From an uncultured bacterium (GTDB lineage Bacteria; Myxococcota_A; Bradymonadia; Bradymonadales; Bradymonadaceae): a stretch of 36,769 bases of DNA. The notes below the pieces were generated by a model, which worked only from the letters and a program-made list of their open reading frames with translations, was not told the DNA's origin and ran no database searches. Of the stretch, positions 15,235 through 22,051 are shown piece by piece. Made by a program: the position numbers and the translations under genes. The DNA is taken from contig CALJNB010000065.1 of NCBI GenBank assembly GCA_937981985.1, positions 1 through 36,769 on the forward strand, given 5' to 3'. Position 1 is the first letter of the stretch, and each line of letters opens with the position of its first letter.

Positions 15235-17283
15235 TTACTTCTTTCGCCGACGAATCATCAAACCGATGAAGAAAAGCAGCATTAATGGAGATCCACCACC
15301 GTTGGATACACTACAGCCATCCGGCACGCTTCCAACGACATCACCTGGAGCTTGAGCCCCGTTATTGTCCGCTCTGTCGTCGACTGCAGGAGTTGTTTGG
15401 TTAACAACCGCAGGAGTAGCGAAGTTATCGGGGTCCACGTTCGTTATGGGCAAGCATCCATCTCCGTACCCTTCTGCGGCCTCGTTCGGGCACCTATCGC
15501 ACGCGTCGCCAACCCCATCACCGTCGACATCTTCTTGTCCCGGATTGGCAACAGAGGGACAAACATCATCATTATTGTTGAAGCCATCCTCGTCAGTATC
15601 ACTCTCTCCCATTGATTCTAATTGCTCTTTAGTAACTTCGGTTGGAACCTCGGGTTCTGAATCTCCGGTAAGTTTTGAAGAATCAGCAAACCGAATTGGG
15701 TAAACTATCTTTGCCCAATCGTCGTGTCCCTGGAGGCTCGACATTCCTCCTCCAGCACAAAGCCCTGGAATATTATTTATATCAGCTCGGATATTCACTC
15801 CATTCGTATTTCCATTGCGGTCCCAATCTTGAGCCCTGTCTGCCGCGGCGCCACGGAGTACTCTTTTAGCGCCCGGAGAAAATAAAATGACGGCCCAAGA
15901 CGATGGTCCAGAAATACCTGCGCTTTCGTTTAGCGAATTTTCGTTAAGTGTTGGGAGCGCCTGTCTGGAAAAATCTAAGGGACGACTTGGGTAGTCTTGC
16001 GTATAGGTGTACATGTAATTCATAACGGAAAGGTAGTTAGGTTTACAATTAACATCGTCGTGTCCACCGTGACGTAGACCAAGACTATGACCTAGTTCGT
16101 GCATAAAGGTCCCAAGCTCCATGCTTTGGTTTTTGGATGCCAAATGCCCCATAGTAACAACAAAGTTGGTGCCACTTAAAAAAGCTAAACCTAATGAACC
16201 TTGATGAGGCGCCGCGTGTCGGTATCCGAAAACCGCATAACGAATCACTTTTGCACGAGCTCGACTTATAAATTCACAATTTGTATGAGCCCGATCTGCA
16301 CGAGATCCAAACCAAGCGTTTTCATCACAGGCAGAGGTTTTAGAATTATATTTAATTTGACCGAGTTTCCACAAATCGACGGTCGTGTTTGGCTTGACTG
16401 AGGTTCCGTTCACTTGGGTAATTTCTTCAGAACGTATGATATGAAGATTGATACCCGATACACCATTGGGATTCGAAATCGGTGCTCTTGAAAAAGCGAC
16501 CGAAACCTCGCGAAGCGGATAGGGTTCATATCCTCTCATCCAATCCACCTCTACGAAAACATCTTTGCGCATCGGATCTGCACCCATTGCTTTGAGGTTG
16601 AGATCAATAATCCCATCATTGTTGATGTCCATGCCGTTAACTTCCCAAGTATCCAATAAGCCATCGCCGTCGGTATCTGCTTTAGAATTTGGATCTACTG
16701 TAGGTGTTGTTGGTGGTTGTGTCGTCGGAGGTGGCGTTGTTGCAGGCGGCTGTGTTGTGTCACCGGTTTCAGAACAACTTCCCCAACATTTGCCGTCGCT
16801 TCCGGCCGCACATCCTTGATTGCAATGTAAATCGTATTGTCCGCCGCCATGGTTGCAGGCAGGTTGTTTTTTGGCACCACACGCAGAGCTTCCTGGTGTA
16901 GTGGTCGAAGGTGGAGGCGTTGCCGTTCCTCCCGATTCAGCACAACTTCCCCAACACTTTCCATCGCTTCCGGCCGCACATCCTTGATTACAATGTAGAT
17001 CGTATTGTCCGCCGCCATGATTACAGGCCGGCTGTTTCTTTGCGCCACATGTCGAAGTTGCAACGGAAGAATCACTAGCTTCAGCACAAGAACCCCAACA
17101 GTTACCATCACTACCTGCCGCACACCCTGAATTACAATGCAAGTCATATGGGCCGCCACCGTGATTACACGCCTTTTGTTTTTTTGCACCGCACATTTGA
17201 CCATCTTCAGCGAACACTGCAGTCGTGAAGGTTGAGAAAAGGCTACAAAGACCAAATACAAAAAGAGACGTCCTAAACTTCAT
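15235..17283 (-). CDS. Secreted MYXO-CTERM zinc metalloprotease with three Cys-rich repeats
   Basis: From the ATG at 17283 the protein has 682 residues. A Sec signal (about 1-25) is followed by three near-identical six-cysteine repeats (31-66, 79-114, 135-170; each CGAKKQ-x-AC-NHGGG-x-YDLHC, ending WGSC), Pro/Thr-rich linkers, a Ca-binding-like DTDGDGLLDTWEV segment, then a metzincin-type protease with HELGHSLGLRH (395-405) and a VMNYMY Met-turn (420-425). After it come thrombospondin-type-3-like Asp-rich repeats (TDEDGFNNNDD, DVDGDGVGDACD) and a C-terminal sorting tail: GCS, a Gly/Ser stretch, a hydrophobic helix and RRRKK, matching the MYXO-CTERM architecture. Such tails are cleaved by a dedicated sorting protease and anchor proteins at the cell surface. 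The Cys repeats may bind carbohydrate or peptidoglycan; this is inference. No sorting protease gene is in the window. Confidence 0.88.
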   Translation of the reverse strand: MKFRTSLFVFGLCSLFSTFTTAVFAEDGQMCGAKKQKACNHGGGPYDLHCNSGCAAGSDGNCWGSCAEASDSSVATSTCGAKKQPACNHGGGQYDLHCNQGCAAGSDGKCWGSCAESGGTATPPPSTTTPGSSACGAKKQPACNHGGGQYDLHCNQGCAAGSDGKCWGSCSETGDTTQPPATTPPPTTQPPTTPTVDPNSKADTDGDGLLDTWEVNGMDINNDGIIDLNLKAMGADPMRKDVFVEVDWMRGYEPYPLREVSVAFSRAPISNPNGVSGINLHIIRSEEITQVNGTSVKPNTTVDLWKLGQIKYNSKTSACDENAWFGSRADRAHTNCEFISRARAKVIRYAVFGYRHAAPHQGSLGLAFLSGTNFVVTMGHLASKNQSMELGTFMHELGHSLGLRHGGHDDVNCKPNYLSVMNYMYTYTQDYPSRPLDFSRQALPTLNENSLNESAGISGPSSWAVILFSPGAKRVLRGAAADRAQDWDRNGNTNGVNIRADINNIPGLCAGGGMSSLQGHDDWAKIVYPIRFADSSKLTGDSEPEVPTEVTKEQLESMGESDTDEDGFNNNDDVCPSVANPGQEDVDGDGVGDACDRCPNEAAEGYGDGCLPITNVDPDNFATPAVVNQTTPAVDDRADNNGAQAPGDVVGSVPDGCSVSNGGGSPLMLLFFIGLMIRRRKK

Positions 17284-17432
17284 TTTTACCTCGGTGGTGC
17301 TAGAGCGCTTGTTTGAACCTGCCTGACCAGAATCAATCAAAACTCGCTTTTATTGCTTGTCTTAAGGTAAAGCATCTTTTGTGCCACTCGTGTTAGTGTC
17401 TAAAACGTAGACTTCACGCTTATTCATGAGGG

Positions 17433-17482
17433 ATAATTGCCTCACGTGAGGGGGTCTGCCCACCCCTTTGAGGTACAATTAT
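17433..17482. other. Imperfect inverted repeat/stem-loop with nested 12-bp palindrome
   Basis: On the plus strand ATAATTGCCTCA (17433-17444) pairs with TGAGGTACAATTAT (17469-17482) apart from a two-base TA bulge. Inside, GGGGT can pair with ACCCC, and CCTCACGTGAGG at 17440-17451 is a perfect 12-base palindrome. The element lies in the 280-base gap upstream of the metalloprotease, downstream of the UshA-like gene. No U-run follows on either strand, so a standard terminator is unlikely; an operator for a dimeric regulator or an RNA fold are both possible. The rest of the gap shows nothing I can identify. Confidence 0.45.
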
Positions 17483-17563
17483 TGGGTGATGTTATCTAAC
17501 CCAAATCTCGCAGAAGGTCTGTGATCAAGGGTCGGTCGATGTTCTCATAGAGGTGATGAAGAA

Positions 17564-19045
17564 CTAGCGTTTGGGCATTGCCCTTTTCTTGACGATCGGC
17601 GCCTTTTTCTCTCGTTTTGTAATCAGCGACTTAATCTTCGGATTCTCGATGATGTCTAGTTTTACATCTTGGATCTTCGTTTCGATGAAATCATCTCCCG
17701 TCGAGGCGGAATCCACATTAAGCACCTCGGCTTGGCTGACCAAAGTATGTGCCAAAGTCGCCATTTGCTTCTGAAGAACCGCAGCATTTTTCATGAAGGT
17801 TTTCGAGTCCTTTTTGTGTTCGTGGGTGTGAGGAGAATGCTTATGATCCTCTTCTGAGTGAGACCTATGCGTTTCTGTCTCAGACGTTATAGCGGCCCGC
17901 TGGGCTTTTTCGACTTGGCGAAGGTAACGAATCCGCGCAGAGAAGTAATTACGATAGGTCCTCGCGTATGCGTCTAATCGAGACAGCTTTGTCTGTGCCG
18001 CATTTGCGAAACCGACTTCGTTACCGTTCAGAATCAAATCTGCGCGGCCAAAGTATTTTCCTCGACTCCCAGGCTCTAAAATCGGTACACCTTTTTCGAA
18101 AAGAGGTTGTTTGGTCGTTCGATTAGTGTTGGAAACAATAACAACGTCAGGGCGTATCGAAACTCCCTTAAGCAAAATCCTAGTGTTAGGAACTCCCAAA
18201 TTAGAAAGAAGCACAACTAAATCAACATTGGAGATAGATCCGCGCACGTCGTTGTATTCTTTCAACGCGTTTCGAGACTCAATATTTCTGGAGGAAAAAT
18301 AGTCGGTTTTTCGAGACTTTTCTTTTGTGAGTCCGATAACCGCAATTTTCAGACTGCCTTTATCAATGATTTGGAAAGGTTCAAAAATTCGTTTTCCGTC
18401 CTGATATAGGTTCGCCGAAACTGCTTTCTTCCCCGTCGTTGTGATCAATTCTTTGAGCGTCGACAGACCAAAAACCAAATCAAGTTCCCCAATATTCTGA
18501 ACATCCAAATTCATTAACTTTCTAGCAGCGGCAATGGTTTTCGCGTTATAAATCGCAGGCGTCCTGCCCTTTTCTAAGACAACATCGTCAAAAATATTCT
18601 TGAAAAATAAATCTCCTGCATCAAGTGAAAGCAGGTTCTTATTCGCTGCTAATCCCCAATTTTTGCCGACACCCGAAACTTCGTCTATTAGAGTTGCATG
18701 GCGAGCTAAACCACCTAGTGGGTTTTTCCGACAGCCACAATCAATACGTTCTCCGTGAATATTCCCTGAAAAAACTAATGAGAGAATGGTTGAATCATCT
18801 TGGATATGAGCATCGCGATTGGGTGGATTATTCGCAACCTCGATCCGATTCTTCCTCACCATCTCTCCAAACCCTGATTTTAATGCGCGCGAGATTTGAA
18901 GGGACGCGTGAGTGAGCGAGGCTTCAACTTCCAAATTGGGCTGGACAAGGTCTGGCGAAGACACAGGTTGCTTCTCACTTTGTCCAGATCTTTTATCGCA
19001 AGAAATAGAAACAACGATCAGAATAAGAACGAAGAATTTTAGCAT
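17564..19045 (-). CDS. UshA/5'-nucleotidase-like lipoprotein with altered metal site and His-rich segment
   Basis: The 493-residue product has a lipobox VSISC (Cys16). The domain from about residue 85 follows the UshA-type metallophosphatase layout: SGNIHG (95-98) where active enzymes have D-x-H-G, a CGC motif (103-105) followed by GGLARH, SLDAGD (141-145), NIGELDLVFG in place of the GNHEFDxG loop, and IAVIGLT then a VDLVVLLSNLG segment. The first Asp is Asn and the Asn-His pair of GNHE is missing, so catalysis may be weak or lost. The CGC motif may replace them or bind another cofactor. The C-terminal third is helical with a His-rich stretch (SHSEEDHKHS and THEHKK) around residues 395-415 that could bind Zn, Cu or Ni, and ends in a Lys/Arg-rich tail. 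Its ATG overlaps the cpoB stop by 7 bases, so it is the last gene of the Pal/CpoB unit. Confidence 0.7.
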   Translation of the reverse strand: MLKFFVLILIVVSISCDKRSGQSEKQPVSSPDLVQPNLEVEASLTHASLQISRALKSGFGEMVRKNRIEVANNPPNRDAHIQDDSTILSLVFSGNIHGERIDCGCRKNPLGGLARHATLIDEVSGVGKNWGLAANKNLLSLDAGDLFFKNIFDDVVLEKGRTPAIYNAKTIAAARKLMNLDVQNIGELDLVFGLSTLKELITTTGKKAVSANLYQDGKRIFEPFQIIDKGSLKIAVIGLTKEKSRKTDYFSSRNIESRNALKEYNDVRGSISNVDLVVLLSNLGVPNTRILLKGVSIRPDVVIVSNTNRTTKQPLFEKGVPILEPGSRGKYFGRADLILNGNEVGFANAAQTKLSRLDAYARTYRNYFSARIRYLRQVEKAQRAAITSETETHRSHSEEDHKHSPHTHEHKKDSKTFMKNAAVLQKQMATLAHTLVSQAEVLNVDSASTGDDFIETKIQDVKLDIIENPKIKSLITKREKKAPIVKKRAMPKR

Positions 19046-19821
19046 TTACCAGCTTTGGCTTTTTTAAATTTTTGTTTCGCTTTTTTCTGAAACGATGAGC
19101 GTTTAAAATCTTGAACCACAGAATCGTAAAAAATCGCGGCTTCTTTACATTTTTTTAATTTCGAAAATGCGTCGCCGATTCGGAAGGTAGCGTCGTCGGC
19201 ATAGCGAGAACTAAAATGAGATTTTAAAATTTCTTCATATGCACCAACTGCGTTTACGTATTTACCTTGCATGAACAAGCTTTCGCCGAGATAGAAATAA
19301 GCGGCGGGAGCATTTTTTGTCTTCGGATATTTGGTAACATAAGACTCAAGAATAACCCGAGCATCCTGGTATTTTTTTTGACTGAACAACCCTTCTCCCT
19401 TTGAAAAAAGGTCAGCTTCGGAGACCGGCACTTCTGTTTTGGTTTCAGTAAAACGAATATCAGTATCTTCTTTGAAAAGCTTCAACGCGTTTTCCATTTT
19501 TACGAGAGAGAATTTGATTTGATCGGTTCTTCCTCTAATCGTTTCAATATCTCTTCTGATCTGTTCCATCTCTACACCAAAATCAGCTGAATTTCTCTGT
19601 AGAAGCGCGGTAGCTTCCTTGAGAACTTGGTTGAGTTGGGTTGTCTCAGCACGAGCATTAGCAATCATGTCAGTGAGTTCAGACTCTTTGGCGACGAGGT
19701 TCTGGTTGAGTATAGCTTGGTCAGAACGTAACTGGTCGATATCATCTCGCATCTCGTTCCCTGCCCAAAAGGGAGTGCAAGAGGTAAATATAACTATTAA
19801 TCCTAAGAAAATACTGCGCAT
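19039..19821 (-). CDS. cpoB: CpoB/YbgF-like Tol-Pal-associated protein
   Basis: CpoB coordinates outer-membrane constriction with peptidoglycan synthesis during division and binds TolA and PBP1B in E. coli. The 260-residue product has a lipoprotein-type signal (IVIFTSC, Cys15), a long coiled coil (about 22-130, with heptad-like DIDQLRSDQAI and MEQIRRDIETIRGR), then a C-terminal tetratricopeptide region (about 135-255: LFSKGEGLFSQKKYQDA, PAAYFYLGESLFMQGKY, RYADDATFRIGDAF). This coiled-coil plus TPR plan is that of the YbgF family. Lipidation is less usual in the E. coli protein. The gene begins 4 bases after the pal stop and overlaps the next gene by 7 bases. tolQRAB are not in the window. Confidence 0.82.
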   Translation of the reverse strand: MRSIFLGLIVIFTSCTPFWAGNEMRDDIDQLRSDQAILNQNLVAKESELTDMIANARAETTQLNQVLKEATALLQRNSADFGVEMEQIRRDIETIRGRTDQIKFSLVKMENALKLFKEDTDIRFTETKTEVPVSEADLFSKGEGLFSQKKYQDARVILESYVTKYPKTKNAPAAYFYLGESLFMQGKYVNAVGAYEEILKSHFSSRYADDATFRIGDAFSKLKKCKEAAIFYDSVVQDFKRSSFQKKAKQKFKKAKAGKC

Positions 19822-19825
19822 AATT

Positions 19826-20596
19826 CTATCTCAACTGAAATTCGACTCGACGGTTTTCGCTGTCACAATTTGATCCCGAGTTACACGCAGGTTTTTCTTC
19901 GCCATATGTAATCGTTGTCATCGAAGCTTTAGGAACGCCCAGCTGTCTCAGGTACTTATAAACGGCCCGCGCTCGCTTCTCGCCCAAAGACATATTGTAT
20001 TCGTTAGAACCCGTTTCATCGGCGTGGCCTTCGATTCTAACCTGCAAATTTCCTGACTTAATACACTCCGCGTTGGATTGAAGAGTGGTTTTATCAACCG
20101 ATCGGATTCCAGATGCGTCGTATTCGAAAAGGACGTTTTCAAGAGAACATCCAGTACTTACGCTTTGACTGGTACATACGCCATCTTTACATATTGTACC
20201 GTCAGGGCAATCGGCGTCGCCTGCACATTGTTGAGTCTCCTCAACGCAAGCACCCGCTGAACATTTACCACTTCCGCACTCGCTATCGTCTGCACACTCG
20301 GGAGCGCAACGGTTGTTCAGGCATTTCTGATTTCCGGGACAATCATCGACGCTTGTGCAATATTCGGGAATCGCATCGCAGGCTCCTGCGTTGCATTCAA
20401 AACTAGGATCTCCACAATCTGTGTCTATTTTACATTGCTGACAAAGACCGTTCACACAAAAAAGCTTGTTATCCTCAACTCCCTTATCGTTCGATTTACA
20501 GTGATCATCAGTATCGCATTTAGGATACTTGGGGCTACAAGCAAATGCAGTCATAATGACAAGTAAGAGGCTTAAAAATCCTAGTTTCCGTTGCAT
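19826..20596 (-). CDS. pal: Pal-like OmpA-domain lipoprotein with cysteine-rich insert
   Basis: Pal links the outer membrane to peptidoglycan and is part of the Tol-Pal system. From the ATG at 20596 the protein has 256 residues: lipobox TAFAC (Cys20), an insert of about 120 residues with roughly twenty cysteines (27-150) arranged in short repeats such as DADCPDGTICKDGVC and VDDCPGNQKCLNNRC, then an OmpA/Pal domain (about 150-256) with VLFEYDASGI, the binding signature EGHADETGSNEYN (189-201), GEKRARAVYKYL and a terminal NRRVEFQL. The OmpA part is the usual length and has the expected peptidoglycan-binding Asp and Arg. The cysteine insert is not part of ordinary Pal and resembles that of other lipoproteins in this window. 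It is followed 4 bases later by cpoB. Another OmpA-family lipoprotein is the main alternative. Confidence 0.85.
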   Translation of the reverse strand: MQRKLGFLSLLLVIMTAFACSPKYPKCDTDDHCKSNDKGVEDNKLFCVNGLCQQCKIDTDCGDPSFECNAGACDAIPEYCTSVDDCPGNQKCLNNRCAPECADDSECGSGKCSAGACVEETQQCAGDADCPDGTICKDGVCTSQSVSTGCSLENVLFEYDASGIRSVDKTTLQSNAECIKSGNLQVRIEGHADETGSNEYNMSLGEKRARAVYKYLRQLGVPKASMTTITYGEEKPACNSGSNCDSENRRVEFQLR

Positions 20597-20687
20597 GCAT
20601 GGTCTCCGCGATTGAGGCATTAAAAGCGCAAACTATCCTGTTAGAGCCAATCCGGCAAGCATCCCTGCTTTAGAGTTTTGGTGAAAA

Positions 20688-21296
20688 TTAGGTCGCTGCG
20701 TCAGGAGCATCAGGCAAGGATTTTAGAAAATTTTGTACATATTGGCCCGCGCTATAGAAACTGAAAATCATTGAAAGAACTAAAAAATATAAGCCTACTC
20801 TATGAAAGTTCATCTTAACGATTGCGCCAAAATAGTTGAGTTCGTAAGTGTAGTGAATAATCAAACCTACAATTCCCAACATCTGAAAAGCGGTCTTGTA
20901 TTTACCGCCCTGGCCGGCCGCAATAACCATACCTTCGCCGGCAGCAAGAGCTCGTAAACTTGTAATTGAAATCTCGCGTGAGAGAATAAGAATGACCAAC
21001 CATTGATCGACTCGACCCAACGCAACGAGAATAATAAGCACCGCCATGATAAGAAGTTTGTCGGCCAAGGGGTCAAGAAACTTACCGGTCATACTTACCA
21101 GGTTTTGCTTTCGCGCAATGTATCCATCAAGCCAGTCGGTGAAGCTTGCGATCGCAAAAAAGATATAGGCAATCAAACACTGTAGCGGTTCGCCATCATA
21201 AATCAGGGCGCAAACGACCGGAATCAATGCGATGCGAAAAAGGGTCAATAAGTTTGGAATATTGACGATATCTTGACGTATTGTGTTTGCGCTCAT
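20688..21296 (-). CDS. pgsA: CDP-diacylglycerol-glycerol-3-phosphate 3-phosphatidyltransferase
   Basis: PgsA makes phosphatidylglycerophosphate, the committed step to phosphatidylglycerol and cardiolipin, at the inner membrane. The 202-residue product starts NIPNLLTLFRI, has the CDP-alcohol phosphotransferase signature D-x2-DG-x2-AR-x8-G-x3-D-x3-D complete between DWLDGYIAR and GKFLDPLAD, and contains several membrane segments (PVVCALIYDG onward, LLIMAVLIILVAL, LGIVGLIIHYTY, FLVLSMIFSFYSAG). I chose the ATG at 21296 because the family start pattern is adjacent; the longer frame to 21410 lies within the upstream transglycosylase gene. Only 7 bases separate it from that gene. There are 91 bases before pal. 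Confidence 0.92.
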   Translation of the reverse strand: MSANTIRQDIVNIPNLLTLFRIALIPVVCALIYDGEPLQCLIAYIFFAIASFTDWLDGYIARKQNLVSMTGKFLDPLADKLLIMAVLIILVALGRVDQWLVILILSREISITSLRALAAGEGMVIAAGQGGKYKTAFQMLGIVGLIIHYTYELNYFGAIVKMNFHRVGLYFLVLSMIFSFYSAGQYVQNFLKSLPDAPDAAT

Positions 21297-21303
21297 GGGA
21301 CTT

Positions 21304-21930
21304 CTATTCTTCTGAGTATTTTCTATACCAACGGAAAACAGAAGATACATACCCTCTTGTTTGAGGATAGGGAATGCCTTTATATCTTGCGACAGCTCCG
21401 TCGCCGGCATTATAGGCAGCTAGAATAAGATTGATATCGCCTTTATAGCGATCCGTGAGAACACGCAGAAATTTTGTACCCCCAAAAATATTTTCTCGGG
21501 CATCATAAGGGTCTTTGACGCCCATACTAGCTGCGGTTCTCGGCATAAGCTGCATAAGCCCCATTGCGCCCGCGTGGCTTAACGCGGTTGGATTAAACGC
21601 GCTCTCGATACGTATTACTGCTTTAACAAAAGCGAAGGGAACATTGTATTTTTTCGACGCCTCTCTAATGATCGAATCAAAACGATCATATTTCTTCTTA
21701 CCTTTTCGATAAGTGGGTATCGTTCTTTCCGGTTTTTGGAGGGCAGTCCTCATTGTTTTGGTGCTTTTCTTAGCTGCACTTCTGGTTCTCGTAACTTCGA
21801 TAAGCTTCAAACCTTTTCTTGGTGTTGAGGATATAATGATTCCACCGTCTTTACTTCGATATTTATACAGGTCCGCAAACGCGATGGAGGGAATAAGAAA
21901 AACGACGAGAAATGTAAAAAGCTTTGCCAT
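21304..21930 (-). CDS. Lytic transglycosylase (SLT domain) with DUF4124-like N-terminus
   Basis: The 208-residue exported enzyme cleaves the MurNAc-GlcNAc bond of peptidoglycan with formation of 1,6-anhydro ends. A Sec signal ends at SIAFAD. Residues 21-40 (LYKYRSKDGGIIISSTP) resemble the DUF4124 module common in front of small transglycosylases. A basic linker of about 45 residues follows, then the SLT domain with catalytic Glu109 (IRIESAFNP), AMGLMQLMPRTA (122-133) and the AAYNAGDGAV motif (171-180) ending GYVSSVFRWYRKY. The length is typical for the short soluble family. It is the first gene of the unit that continues with pgsA, whose ATG lies 7 bases after this stop. Confidence 0.92.
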   Translation of the reverse strand: MAKLFTFLVVFLIPSIAFADLYKYRSKDGGIIISSTPRKGLKLIEVTRTRSAAKKSTKTMRTALQKPERTIPTYRKGKKKYDRFDSIIREASKKYNVPFAFVKAVIRIESAFNPTALSHAGAMGLMQLMPRTAASMGVKDPYDARENIFGGTKFLRVLTDRYKGDINLILAAYNAGDGAVARYKGIPYPQTRGYVSSVFRWYRKYSEE

Positions 21931-22000
21931 GGATTGAGGTTAAAAGACTAATCCACACTGTGCAAGTATTTACTATTGGCTTTAATTACCGCACACCAAC

Positions 22001-22033
22001 AAAAAAAAAGCCCGCCAAATGGCGAGCTTTTGG
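22001..22033 (-). terminator. Rho-independent terminator of the large protease gene
   Basis: Read on the minus strand, AGCTCGCC and GGCGGGCT pair across an ATTT loop with one G-T pair, and the stem is extended by flanking A/T bases into a run of nine T. It lies about 20 bases after the stop of the 22052-25834 gene and upstream of the transglycosylase gene, so the two units are probably transcribed separately. Confidence 0.85.
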
Positions 22034-22051
22034 ATACCGAATGGGCTGGGT

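Noticed and set aside
16775..17205. Repeated DNA that could suggest a CRISPR or tandem array
   Set aside because: The three units are in frame and encode the six-Cys repeats; spacing and content are those of a protein repeat, not of spacers.
16695..17261. 188-residue minus-strand frame over the Cys repeats
   Set aside because: Frame-shifted shadow of the repeat region of the metalloprotease; its repeats follow from the repeated DNA.
21297..21410. Upstream extension of pgsA by 38 residues
   Set aside because: It lies within the transglycosylase coding region; the family start pattern begins at 21296.
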